Shown piece after piece: positions 28,801 through 37,432 of a DNA stretch of 64,000 nt (the stretch's first letter is position 1; every line of letters begins with the position of its first letter). The stretch is from contig JAOEUK010000007.1 of the NCBI GenBank assembly GCA_028382965.1, positions 1 through 64,000 on the forward strand, written 5' to 3'. This DNA comes from Candidatus Puniceispirillum sp. (GTDB taxonomy: Bacteria > Pseudomonadota > Alphaproteobacteria > Puniceispirillales > Puniceispirillaceae). A program made the translations under genes and the position numbers. The notes under the pieces were generated by a model. It was not told the origin of the DNA and did no database searches. It saw only the letters and a list, made by a program, of their open reading frames with translations.

Positions 28801-30063
28801 TCAGCCAACTGGAATCATAGTAATTAAAACGCCTGAGAAGGCAGCTATGCTCAGAAGCCAGAAAAGTCCAATATGGCGCCATAGCGCAAGCCACGTACAA
28901 ATCAGTGTTATTGCAGCCACACGAAAATCAAGACTAATAAAATTAGGAACTAAAAGCTGCCCAAGTCCAATATCTACCATTTTTGTCTCAGTAAAAAATA
29001 AATGCAGGGCAAACCAAACGAAAAGGTTGGCTATTACACCGACAACAGTAGCCATGATACTGTTTAAAGCTCCTTGCAATCGTGGTTGATGTGTTAACCA
29101 ATCAATGTATGGTGCACCAACAAAAATCCACAAAAAACAGGGAACAAATGTTGCCCATAAAGCAACAGCAGCACCAGCAATGCCATGCGAAATGCCCGCA
29201 GCTTTAAATCCTGCCAGAAAACCAACAAATTCGGTGACTAAAATCAAAGGTCCAGGAGTGGTCTCAGCCAGGCCCAAGCCATCCATCATTTCGGCAGGGC
29301 TAAGCCACCCAAATTGCCCAATAACATCTTGCGCCATGTAAGCAAGTACAGCATATGCACCACCGAAGGTAACAACTGCTAGTTTGCTAAAAAAGTAGCC
29401 AATTTCGGCTAATATATGTGCATCAGCAATAAAATCGATTAAAATTAAGGGGGCCCACCATAAACTCGTCCAGATTATAATTGTTTTGATAGTAACAGAG
29501 GCTTTTGGCAGTGCAGGAGTTGGAGTGGTTTTTTGACTATTTGCAGTGCTACTGAACCCATAAATGGCAGCAAGTCCAATAACAAATGGAAAGGGTAGGG
29601 CAAAGACAAAAATGCCAAGAAATCCAAGAGCTGCAATAATCCATTGCACTTTGCTTTTCAGAGCCTTTTTGGCAAGCCGTAAAAGCGCCTGTAAAACAAT
29701 CACTACAATTGCCGCTTTAAGCCCTAAAAATGCTGCACCAATGAAACCAACGGTGCCGAAAGTCACATAAACTATCCCAAGGGCAAGCATAATAACAGCC
29801 CCTGGCAAAACAAAAAGCAAGCCAGCAATCAAGCCACCAATGTAACCGTTAATACGCCACCCAGCATAAGTTGCTAGTTGCATGGCTTCTGGGCCAGGAA
29901 GCAGCATACAAAAACTCAGAGCATTTAAAAATTGAGTTTCGGAGAGCCATCGTTTTTCAACCACAATCAGCCTATGCATGAGTGCTATTTGTGCTGTTGG
30001 CCCCCCAAATGACAATAATCCAATTTTCCCCCATATAGCGTATGATTTGATAAGAGATGACAT
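28801..30063 (-). CDS. chrA: Chromate transporter (ChrA family)
   Basis: This is a long-chain CHR protein of 420 residues made of two homologous halves of about six helices. Each half carries the family pattern: FGGPTAQIALMH and LLPGPEAMQLATYAGWR in the first, FGGAYAVLAYMAQ and TPGPLILVTEFVGFLAG in the second. Characterised members export chromate or act in sulfate-related anion transport; which applies here cannot be told. It sits between purH and the heparinase-like gene, breaking an otherwise conserved neighbourhood. That suggests insertion, but its composition is not strikingly different. Confidence 0.9.
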   Translation of the reverse strand: MSSLIKSYAIWGKIGLLSFGGPTAQIALMHRLIVVEKRWLSETQFLNALSFCMLLPGPEAMQLATYAGWRINGYIGGLIAGLLFVLPGAVIMLALGIVYVTFGTVGFIGAAFLGLKAAIVVIVLQALLRLAKKALKSKVQWIIAALGFLGIFVFALPFPFVIGLAAIYGFSSTANSQKTTPTPALPKASVTIKTIIIWTSLWWAPLILIDFIADAHILAEIGYFFSKLAVVTFGGAYAVLAYMAQDVIGQFGWLSPAEMMDGLGLAETTPGPLILVTEFVGFLAGFKAAGISHGIAGAAVALWATFVPCFLWIFVGAPYIDWLTHQPRLQGALNSIMATVVGVIANLFVWFALHLFFTETKMVDIGLGQLLVPNFISLDFRVAAITLICTWLALWRHIGLFWLLSIAAFSGVLITMIPVG

Positions 30064-30190
30064 TATGTTTTTGCCAGGTATATTTGGTTCTGCCTTTTTT
30101 TCTTTAACAATCGGAAAACTCCGTTATTTACAAATGCCACTGAAAAATAATTTCCAAAGTATTCTGAGTTGTATCTTTTAAATAAAAACA

Positions 30191-31774
30191 TTAACTCGGA
30201 TCCTTTCTTTGAAAGGCCCACTTTACATCTATATTACCAACCGACCTAATATCGGCAAGTGGAACCTTTACAACGATTTGTTGGCAGTTCATCCGGCCAT
30301 TAATATCAAAAAATAATGATGTCTCTAATGACACTGAAGCGCTTGCGCGAAAGAGCCAGCCGATACGGTTCCCTCGAATCTTTATCAAAACACGTTGATC
30401 GCGCAACATTGCAACGGTAACTTTTGGGTGCAAATGAAATCTAATCAAGGCTGCGCGCGCAATTTCGCCTGGAGCACCAGAATACTCAAGAAGGTCTGCT
30501 CCACGGAGATTGCCTCCACCTGTTGTTAAATATAATTTTCGATGATGGATAATACCGTGTGATTTTTCGTAACCATGATGGCTAGCGACTGCCAGCAGTC
30601 CACCTTTAGCGGGTCCCAGTTCCACATTGGATACCTTTGCCAACCTGCTTTTGCTAAAGTCTGATGAATTTTGTCCATCAATGGTAACCGTTGAATGTGC
30701 CTGGGTGGCGCACAACAAGCGTTGAAAGTTCGCATCGGCCGCATTCTGACCCGGGTTAACGACAAGTAGACTTTGTCCCACGGCAAATTCAAATCCAAGT
30801 GTGCTGAAGCCGGTGATGCTGGCATTTTGTGCTGGCTGCCCCACATCCAAGATCACCGTTGATCGCCCAGAGGTTAATCTCATAAAGCCAGTATAGGGAG
30901 CTTGTTGCAGAAGCTTCCCTTTCTGGCCAGCACTTGCAAGTGTTTCTTCGATAATTTTTGGGTTAATCAGACCAGCACCATTAAACCTTGCGAATTGACC
31001 GTCAGCATGACGCCACATACGACATAATGCACTCATCTTCGCAATAGTAATGTTGAGCCAAGAGAGTTGCTCCAAGTGGCTGGCAAGACCGGTGTTACGA
31101 ATTTCAACTAGGTTGCGCATTACTTGCAAATGCTTGTCGGGCATTCGGCTTTTATGTCCACCATCTTGATAAAGCATGTCGTCAACCAAAGGAACTAAGA
31201 ATTCCATTAAATTATCAAGATCGGTAATATTTGCGCTCAGTGCAGCCTCAGTAATGATAAGGCCTCTTAACGCGCCAACACGTTCGTCTAGGTCGTGCAA
31301 ACGTCTCCAGTCAATCGCAAGACAGCGGACTTGGAGGCGGATAGTTTTGCTAATTGTCAGTTTGAAGGGTTCATCGGCCGAACTTCCATACCAATCAAAG
31401 CAAAACACCAAATTGGTCAAACGTTTTGCCATGATGTCAGGTCGCCAACTTTTATCATTCCATTGGCTATTTTGTTTTACCCAGTCACTTATCAATCTCC
31501 TTGCAAGGCTGCGGGCTTGGCTTCCCCCAAAAGCGCGAAGGTGACGGAGCCATTCAAACTCATTAAAATGGTCGCCCTTGATCCATGTGCTTTGACTGCT
31601 GGACATGATTTGAGAGCCCTTTATGGCAGAACCACGCCAATGATCAGCGTATCCTGTCATTGCCTCGCTGGCCGCCGTTCCCCTTATCGTCCACAAAAAT
31701 AAACCTGTGCGTCGGAATAGCTGTTCAAGCCTGCCAACATGCCAAATGCTGGAATTTTTGCTTATCCCTGTCAT
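30191..31774 (-). CDS. Heparinase II/III-like protein
   Basis: The 527-residue protein matches the alphaproteobacterial heparinase II/III-like family: an alpha-helical N-terminal toroid (residues about 60-270) and a beta-rich C-terminal domain from about 290 (GFMRLTSGRSTVILDVG). No signal peptide is evident. Characterised family members are polysaccharide lyases, but this branch is a conserved genomic neighbour of rsmB and purH and its substrate is unknown; a role in cell-envelope polysaccharide turnover is only a guess. It follows rsmB on the same strand with a 44-bp gap. Confidence 0.78.
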   Translation of the reverse strand: MTGISKNSSIWHVGRLEQLFRRTGLFLWTIRGTAASEAMTGYADHWRGSAIKGSQIMSSSQSTWIKGDHFNEFEWLRHLRAFGGSQARSLARRLISDWVKQNSQWNDKSWRPDIMAKRLTNLVFCFDWYGSSADEPFKLTISKTIRLQVRCLAIDWRRLHDLDERVGALRGLIITEAALSANITDLDNLMEFLVPLVDDMLYQDGGHKSRMPDKHLQVMRNLVEIRNTGLASHLEQLSWLNITIAKMSALCRMWRHADGQFARFNGAGLINPKIIEETLASAGQKGKLLQQAPYTGFMRLTSGRSTVILDVGQPAQNASITGFSTLGFEFAVGQSLLVVNPGQNAADANFQRLLCATQAHSTVTIDGQNSSDFSKSRLAKVSNVELGPAKGGLLAVASHHGYEKSHGIIHHRKLYLTTGGGNLRGADLLEYSGAPGEIARAALIRFHLHPKVTVAMLRDQRVLIKIRGNRIGWLFRASASVSLETSLFFDINGRMNCQQIVVKVPLADIRSVGNIDVKWAFQRKDPS

Positions 31775-31818
31775 ACTTGCCTGTCACGCATTATTTCTAA
31801 AATATGATTTCCTAATTA

Positions 31819-33351
31819 TTACACTAGACATGTTAGCCGTGCGATGAAAAATCCATCAACCCCACCAATATCAAGATAGTCACTTGGCAGAATTCTGAGG
31901 CAACCATCATCAGTAATTGAACGCGCAAAGATGCCAGCCTCATCTGCCTTGATTGTGTTAATAGTGTATTTCCCATTGGCTGCATTAATGATTGCGCTGA
32001 CCACATCTTCTCCTTCTTCGGGTTGCAGCGAGCAAGTTGCGTAGACCAATTGACCACCAATGCGGAGCCACCCAAGAGCCTCAGTAGTCAGTTGCCATTG
32101 GATCTGCTGTAGCAGATTTATATTTGGTGCATCACGCTTGTTTAAGATATCCGGTCGGCGACGAATTGTACCGGTTGCTGAGCAAGGCGCATCGACAAGA
32201 ACAGCGTCAACCTGAGTTTCTGGGTTGTAGTCTTTGCCATCGCAAAGAATGAGGTTTGCTGATAATTTGAGCCGTTTTAGATTGCGGCGTAAACGATCCA
32301 GTCTTTTTTGACTATTATCAATTGCCGTGACATTTCCTCCAGCAGCAATTAACTGAGCTGTTTTTCCGCCAGGTGCCGCGCACAAATCAATTACTGTTTG
32401 ACCGGCGGCCAAGTTTAGCAGACGTGCTGGCAGAGCAGCTGCGGCGTCTTGAACCCACCAAGCGCCATCTTCAAATCCTTCAAGCAATGAGGGTTCGCCA
32501 TCGAACTCTCTGCGCAAACTGTTGCTATCAATATGCTGGGCACCCAGTTTTACAGCCCAACCTTCTGGATCACCTTTAACTGAAATGTCTAATGGCGGCG
32601 GCAACATCGCAAGATTGGCAATGGCAGTGGTGGTTGCTTCCCCCCAATAGTGTTGCCAGCTTTGCTGTAACCAGCTTGGCAAATTATCCATTGCGCTGGT
32701 TGTTTCAAGCAGGGCATCACCTTCACGGGTCAAGCGGCGCATGACTGCATTGGCAAGTCCGCATAATCGGTCAAAACCTGTTTGGCGCATCAGTTCAACT
32801 GTGCTGTCAACGGCAGCATGCGCACCTGTTTTCAATAACAGCAATTGGGCAGCACCCATCAGCAGAATTAAATTGGCATTGTTTTGCGCACCAAAGGGGC
32901 GGCGTGCCACCAATGGTGCCAACACCTTTTCTAGTTGGCCGCGGTAACGCAAGCAGGTAGTTGCAAGTAAGCGAACAAAGCGGCGATCGCGGTCATCTAG
33001 CTTTGGCAGCCCCTGATTGGACGCCAGTGCCTTGTCGAGCTGAATTCCTTCTTCAACTGCAGCCAAAACGTCATAAATGACGCGGCGACTGGCAAGTGCC
33101 ACAGTGCCAACCTTTTCAGCATTATTCTTTGGTTTTTGTTTTGGAACTGAGCCTAACTCTTTGTGAGGATTTTTTTTGTCTGATGTGGCATTTTTTTTTG
33201 GATCGCAATGGATGGAATTTGATTTTTTGAAATTGGAATGGCTTTCCACTTTTGTTTTAAATTTTTTTCGACTGATGGGCTTTGGCTTCGATAAACTCAA
33301 TACGGGTTTATCCAGGCGGGTTGGGGTTGATGGTTTTTTTTGATCAGGCAT
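31819..33351 (-). CDS. rsmB: 16S rRNA (cytosine-967-C5)-methyltransferase
   Basis: RsmB makes m5C967 in 16S rRNA. A NusB-like RNA-binding domain (from about residue 82) is followed by a SAM-dependent Rossmann methyltransferase domain with DLCAAPGGKTAQL, the DAPCSATG motif and YATCSLQPEEGED, which carry the two conserved cysteines of the mechanism. The start is taken at ATG 33351; the frame extends to 33426 but that region would reach almost to the divergent gene. Odd feature: an 80-residue Lys/Pro/Ser-rich N-terminal extension that looks disordered. Length is 510 residues versus roughly 430 for shorter homologues. Confidence 0.93.
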   Translation of the reverse strand: MPDQKKPSTPTRLDKPVLSLSKPKPISRKKFKTKVESHSNFKKSNSIHCDPKKNATSDKKNPHKELGSVPKQKPKNNAEKVGTVALASRRVIYDVLAAVEEGIQLDKALASNQGLPKLDDRDRRFVRLLATTCLRYRGQLEKVLAPLVARRPFGAQNNANLILLMGAAQLLLLKTGAHAAVDSTVELMRQTGFDRLCGLANAVMRRLTREGDALLETTSAMDNLPSWLQQSWQHYWGEATTTAIANLAMLPPPLDISVKGDPEGWAVKLGAQHIDSNSLRREFDGEPSLLEGFEDGAWWVQDAAAALPARLLNLAAGQTVIDLCAAPGGKTAQLIAAGGNVTAIDNSQKRLDRLRRNLKRLKLSANLILCDGKDYNPETQVDAVLVDAPCSATGTIRRRPDILNKRDAPNINLLQQIQWQLTTEALGWLRIGGQLVYATCSLQPEEGEDVVSAIINAANGKYTINTIKADEAGIFARSITDDGCLRILPSDYLDIGGVDGFFIARLTCLV

Positions 33352-33428
33352 TGAAAATTCCGATGGTTCAGTCAATTTGTGTAGCTGATGACTTGTTTTT
33401 AAACTAACAAATGGGCATATACCCAAAC

Positions 33429-33617
33429 ATGGAAAGAGACAAGAAAAAGACGCCTATTAAAGTTGACCATGCGTCGCTTAAAGAGGATCAAAAGCCTGAT
33501 ATTACGCCAGCTTGCCTTCCCTCTGCTGATATGCCAATTGAAACTAATGGTCCAAAAGGACCAGAGCCAACGCGCTATGGTGACTGGGAACAAAAGGGTC
33601 GTTGTACAGATTTTTAA
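33429..33617 (+). CDS. Succinate dehydrogenase assembly factor 4-like (DUF1674)
   Basis: The 62-residue product ends in the hallmark GPEPTRYGDWEQKGRCTDF of the DUF1674/SdhAF4 family, which in mitochondria helps flavinated SdhA join SdhB and guards against oxidant leakage. The N-terminal part is polar and variable, as usual. The start is the ATG at 33429, preceded by a six-codon in-frame extension I reject. It is divergent from rsmB, a frequent arrangement in alphaproteobacteria. Function in bacteria is inferred from the mitochondrial homologue. Confidence 0.85.
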   Translation: MERDKKKTPIKVDHASLKEDQKPDITPACLPSADMPIETNGPKGPEPTRYGDWEQKGRCTDF

Positions 33618-33681
33618 ACGCTGGAGCGGTAGCGGCAGAGTGTAGCTGTTGTTTAGTGTGTCAATAAGGTGAGGTGGGGCA

Positions 33682-34008
33682 ATGTCGAGGGTTAAATCCG
33701 GTATTTTGGTAAGTGCAGCCCTTCGCTATGCCAGCAATGAATTGATTGACTGCGTTTTAGCGCGGCGTGGTGATGCTGGCGCTGGAGCTATTTTTGTCCA
33801 TATTGATGCGCTTGATGGGCGCCATAAACTGTTAGCGCGCAGCTTGAATTTTGATGGCGTATATGAATGGCATACGATTACCAATCCTGAATGGGTAGAC
33901 GCTCAAGCAGCATTGGAGCGTCTTGCTGTAGAAATCAATATGGATCAAGATGTTTTTATAGTAGCCGTTAGTGATGCTAAAGCCCGCAATCCATTCGAAG
34001 TGTTGTGA
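33682..34008 (+). CDS. DUF1491 family protein
   Basis: This is a small cytoplasmic protein of unknown function, 108 residues. The pattern VKSGILVSAALR near the N-terminus, LARRGDAGAGAIFVHID and the Trp-containing C-terminal ITNPEWVDAQAALERL agrees with the alphaproteobacterial DUF1491 family as I remember it. GGTGAGG lies upstream of the ATG. It lies between the DUF1674 gene and dusA on the same strand. No catalytic motif is recognisable. Confidence 0.78.
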   Translation: MSRVKSGILVSAALRYASNELIDCVLARRGDAGAGAIFVHIDALDGRHKLLARSLNFDGVYEWHTITNPEWVDAQAALERLAVEINMDQDVFIVAVSDAKARNPFEVL

Positions 34009-34048
34009 GTTGGCTATTTTATGTTAATCGGCGTACAAAGTCTTTAAG

Positions 34049-35050
34049 ATGCATGAAATAAGAAAAAATGCCCTGAACCGTCGCCTGTGCGTGGCTCCGA
34101 TGATGGATTGGACAGATCGGCATTGCCGTGTCTTTCATCGAAACCTTGCTCCAAATGCACTGTTGTTTACTGAAATGATAACGGCTGAAGCGATTATTCA
34201 TGGAAACCTTAACCAACTTATTGGCCATGATCCAGTTGAACATCCGTTGGCTTTACAGCTTGGTGGAAGCAACCCAGAAACGCTTGCGATGGCTGTTGGG
34301 CAAGCTTCTGATAAAGGGTTTTCTGAAATCAATTTGAATGTTGGATGTCCGTCTGACCGAGTGCGGAATGGGCAATTTGGCGCCTGCCTGATGGCAAAAC
34401 CAAAGTTAGTGGCAGAGTGTTGCCAATCGATGATTGCGGCTAGCAATATACCAGTAACTGTGAAGTGTCGGATTGGAATAGACGATATGGATGAAGAACA
34501 GGGACTAGATCGCTTTGTTGACCTGGTCGCCGATGTGGGAGTGCAGGTGTTTTATTTACATGCGCGTAAAGCTTGGCTAAATGGTCTCAGCCCCAAAGAA
34601 AATCGTGACATTCCTCCGCTTAAGTATGATCGAGCTCGTCGCCTTGCTCGACGCCGTAATGATCTTTCGATTGTCCTGAATGGTGGGTTAGAGACGGTGG
34701 ACCAAATAAGTGCCGAGTCCACTGGATTTTCTGGCGTTATGCTTGGTCGAGCTGCTTACAGAATGCCTTATTTACTTACAGCTGTTTCGGAAGTTTTTTT
34801 TGCTGCATCTCCGCCGAGCCGCCGTGAAGTGGTTGACGCGATGGCTGAATACGCGGATCGAATGGAAAAAACACGAGTGCCACTTCGTAATATTACGCGT
34901 CACATGCTTGGACTTTATGCAGGACAGCGTGGGGCCAAACATTGGCGCCGGCAACTTGGTGAAAATGCTCGACTTTCGGATGATGGTGGTGCATTTATTC
35001 GCAAAATTTCTGATGAGTGTGAGGAGTTGGCTGCACGATTAGCTAAATAA
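34049..35050 (+). CDS. dusA: tRNA-dihydrouridine synthase A
   Basis: This FMN enzyme reduces uridine 20/20a in the tRNA D-loop. It has a TIM-barrel with N-terminal RRLCVAPMMDWTDRHCR, the NVGCPSDRVRNGQFGACLM segment containing the catalytic cysteine, VKCRIGID, and the FMN phosphate loop around NGGLETVDQ and VMLGRAAYRMP. DusA rather than DusB/C is indicated by the HARKAWLNGLSPKENRDIPPL stretch. Length is 333 residues. It is followed 73 bp downstream by the yciB-like gene. Confidence 0.95.
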   Translation: MHEIRKNALNRRLCVAPMMDWTDRHCRVFHRNLAPNALLFTEMITAEAIIHGNLNQLIGHDPVEHPLALQLGGSNPETLAMAVGQASDKGFSEINLNVGCPSDRVRNGQFGACLMAKPKLVAECCQSMIAASNIPVTVKCRIGIDDMDEEQGLDRFVDLVADVGVQVFYLHARKAWLNGLSPKENRDIPPLKYDRARRLARRRNDLSIVLNGGLETVDQISAESTGFSGVMLGRAAYRMPYLLTAVSEVFFAASPPSRREVVDAMAEYADRMEKTRVPLRNITRHMLGLYAGQRGAKHWRRQLGENARLSDDGGAFIRKISDECEELAARLAK

Positions 35051-35123
35051 AATGGACCAAGATTGCGTATGGTAATCATTGTTGCAAAGCATGCAGTTTT
35101 TTAATTGATTGGACAGGTAAAAT

Positions 35124-35705
35124 ATGACTGAAAAAATCACCCAAGATAAGGCTAAGACAAAATCAAATGGTCGGCGCACGCTTCTGGATTTTGGTCCATT
35201 ATTATTGTTTTTTGGAGCTAATTATCTTTATCACGACCTGATGCTCAGTGTGAAAGTACTGGTTTTAGCAACCATAATTGCGTTGGGGTTGAGCTGGGTT
35301 TTTGAACGTCGTATTCCAAAGATGGCTGCATTCGGGTGCGTTGCCCTGGTGTTTTTTGCTGGCTTGACACTTTATTTTGATAATGAGTTGTTCATTAAGA
35401 TCAAGCCAACAGTTTTGACCCTTATATTTGCAGCGGCAATCGCTGGTGGAAGATGTTTGGGACGAAACCCGCTTGCTGCTTTAATGGGGTCACAGATACA
35501 GCTTGATAATGCGGGTTGGAGAAAGCTCAGTTGGCTTTGGATAACGATGTTTGTTTGTTCGGCTATTGCCAATGAAATTGCATGGCGGAGCCTTAGTACC
35601 GACTCATGGGTGACGTTTAAGGTTTTTGGCCTTAGCGGTATTTCATTGATCTTTGTTTTACTCACATTGCCAGTGATCCAAAAACATCAATTACAAGAAC
35701 GGTAA
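35124..35705 (+). CDS. Inner membrane septation protein YciB/IspZ-like
   Basis: The protein has 193 residues and five to six hydrophobic helices, starting with LLDFGPLLLFFGANYL and including FIKIKPTVLTLIF and the C-terminal NEIAWRSLSTDSWVTFKVFG, which together match the YciB (intracellular septation protein A) family. Family members influence cell envelope shape and septation; the exact molecular role is unsettled. It stands alone, ahead of a 300-bp gap and the corrinoid gene cluster. Confidence 0.85.
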   Translation: MTEKITQDKAKTKSNGRRTLLDFGPLLLFFGANYLYHDLMLSVKVLVLATIIALGLSWVFERRIPKMAAFGCVALVFFAGLTLYFDNELFIKIKPTVLTLIFAAAIAGGRCLGRNPLAALMGSQIQLDNAGWRKLSWLWITMFVCSAIANEIAWRSLSTDSWVTFKVFGLSGISLIFVLLTLPVIQKHQLQER

Positions 35706-36008
35706 ACATAAAAAGTTTGAATTTTGAATAAGCCTGGCATTTTATCTCGATATAAAGTTGAAAATTCTGCGTAATTCACTCTTTTGTCGATCTTGGCATA
35801 GATTAGGTCGTGCTGACTTCACATAAGCCATCTGAATTTCTTCAAAATTTTACTCGTAATAATACTGATTGGCAGGTTTCTTGCGGTGCTGTTTATCGTT
35901 TGTACTCTATTCGTTGAAAAGTAAAACTTACAGAGTCCTAAAGCACATTTTTGGAGGCGTTTTAGGTTTTGATGCACGGCAACGCCTGCGGATGATAAGA
36001 GATTGATT
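35706..36008. other. Intergenic leader of the corrinoid cluster
   Basis: These 303 bp contain no gene or tRNA that I can see. They are AT-rich and must carry the promoter for the corrinoid cluster. A weak candidate is TTGGCA at 35869-35874 with TTTATC at 35892-35897. A stable hairpin lies close to the downstream start codon and is listed separately. Confidence 0.4.
35955..35987 (+). promoter_or_regulatory. Leader hairpin just upstream of the corrinoid-protein gene
   Basis: AGGCGTT at 35955-35961 pairs perfectly with AACGCCT at 35981-35987, enclosing a 19-nt loop, 21 nt before the ATG of the corrinoid protein. It lies in the expected 5' leader and could control translation. I do not recognise a cobalamin, SAM, SAH or THF riboswitch consensus in it. 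There is no T-run, so a terminator is unlikely. Confidence 0.4.
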
Positions 36009-36713
36009 ATGGCTGATGAAGATGAAATTATTTTAGTAGATATGGATAATGATGAACTTGTCCAGCAGATGCATGATGATCTTTATGATGGTATGAGGGA
36101 TGAAATTGTTGAAGGCGTCAAAATCCTGCTTGACCGCGGTTGGACGCCCTATGAAGTTTTGACAAAGGCCTTGGTAGAAGGAATGACCATTGTTGGGGTT
36201 GATTTCCGTGATGGCATCTTGTTTGTGCCAGAAGTTCTGATGGCAGCTAACGCAATGAAGGCTGGTATGGTTATTTTGCGGCCATTACTCGCTGAGACTG
36301 GAGCGCCGCGTGTTGGGAAGATGGTCATTGGCACCGTTAAGGGTGATATTCATGACATTGGCAAGAACCTGGTGTTGATGATGCTGGAGGGCGCTGGGTT
36401 TGACGTGATTGACCTTGGAATTAATAACCCAGTAGAAAATTATTTAGCTGCGTTGGAAGAACATAAACCTGATATTTTGGGTATGTCCGCTCTCTTAACC
36501 ACTACGATGCCCTATATGAAGATTGTTGTTGATACAATGATTGAAAAAGGAATTAGGGACGATTATATCGTGCTCGTTGGCGGAGCTCCTTTGAATGAGG
36601 CTTTTGCGGAATCTGTTGGTGCTGACGCTTACTGCCGGGATGCGGCAGTGGCAGTTGAAACTGCCAAAGAAATGATTAAAATAAAATTGGATCGTGAACG
36701 ACTAGCCAGTTGA
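36009..36713 (+). CDS. Corrinoid (B12-binding) methyl-carrier protein
   Basis: This is a methylotrophic corrinoid protein of the MtbC/MttC/MtgC type, 234 residues. The N-terminal helical cap domain spans about residues 10-95 (EGVKILLDRGWTPYEVLTKAL, FVPEVLMAANAMKAGM). The Rossmann B12 domain has the signature GDIHDIGKN at 112-120, where H115 is expected to be the lower cobalt ligand, then GMSALLTTTM and GGAPLNEAFAESVGADAY. It shuttles a methyl group between a substrate methyltransferase and an acceptor. The start is ATG 36009; a TTG six bases earlier is ignored. It heads a five-gene same-strand cluster of one-carbon genes. Confidence 0.93.
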   Translation: MADEDEIILVDMDNDELVQQMHDDLYDGMRDEIVEGVKILLDRGWTPYEVLTKALVEGMTIVGVDFRDGILFVPEVLMAANAMKAGMVILRPLLAETGAPRVGKMVIGTVKGDIHDIGKNLVLMMLEGAGFDVIDLGINNPVENYLAALEEHKPDILGMSALLTTTMPYMKIVVDTMIEKGIRDDYIVLVGGAPLNEAFAESVGADAYCRDAAVAVETAKEMIKIKLDRERLAS

Positions 36714-36886
36714 TCAACTCAGTTATTTGCCACCAGCTACTTGCATATGAAAGGTAAGTAATTAAGTCCTTTATTCTTATTGACCAAGTCTTATAAGATT
36801 CAGTTGTGCTAACCTTTTTACTTAACCTCGGACGTGGGCTACAAAAACAAATGCCGCGGAACTAAGTGGTTGGAGAGAACGTTAGA

Positions 36887-37201
36887 ATGGCAGATCTTAT
36901 TATTCTTTATTGGCGTGATATTCCGGCTCAAGTGATTGCCGAAAGAGGCCGCGGACGCCAACGTGAGAAAGTAAAAATTGAGTTACCACGTCGGTTTTCA
37001 GAGGCTATTGATGCATCAGCAATGATTGATGGTGCTTTCTCCACTGATGACTATCTCAAAGATTGGCGTCGATCTGCGCCAGCAGAATGTGGGTATGATC
37101 TTAACACTGAAGCCAGAGCCCTTGCAGCCAAGCTTGAAGACGAATACGACATAAAAAAAATTCGGAGTCTTGTTGAAAATGGTGGAAAAATAAAAGACTG
37201 A
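36887..37201 (+). CDS. Small 'virulence factor' family protein in the C1 cluster
   Basis: The 104-residue soluble protein starts MADLIILYWRDIPAQVIAERGRGRQREK and matches, as I recall, a Pfam family labelled only 'Virulence factor'. The WRDIPAQV block and the Arg-rich stretch are its most recognisable parts; the C-terminal half is charged and helical. The start is ATG 36887 with GGAGAG upstream. It sits between the corrinoid protein and the MTHFR-like gene. In my recollection relatives occur next to such corrinoid/folate genes in other alphaproteobacteria, so a role in the methyl-transfer system is likelier than virulence. No catalytic residues can be named. Confidence 0.7.
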   Translation: MADLIILYWRDIPAQVIAERGRGRQREKVKIELPRRFSEAIDASAMIDGAFSTDDYLKDWRRSAPAECGYDLNTEARALAAKLEDEYDIKKIRSLVENGGKIKD

Positions 37202-37432
37202 AACTGGTTACAGTTAAAACCACGTTCTAGTTTTTATCCTCTAGAAATTATCTTTGTTGTCCTTGTCCAACCATGGTTTTATCAATAATGATGTCGGAAT
37301 CTGCAAATTGTAAGGCGTTGGCAAGCCATCTTGTTTTGATCAAGCGGTCATGCTGCATGGTATGCTAATGATGACAACCGGCCTTCTCCAAAAGTTATTA
37401 ATGACTTGTGGAATTAATAGACGAGGATATAC

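Noticed and set aside
33352-33426. 25-codon N-terminal extension of rsmB
   Set aside because: It occupies nearly the whole gap to the divergent sdhAF4-like gene, leaving no promoter space.
35706-36008. Possible tRNA or known riboswitch in the 300-bp gap before the corrinoid gene
   Set aside because: I looked for a T-loop GTTCRA motif with cloverleaf arms and for B12-box or SAM/SAH-like conserved cores; none was found. Only a simple hairpin remains.
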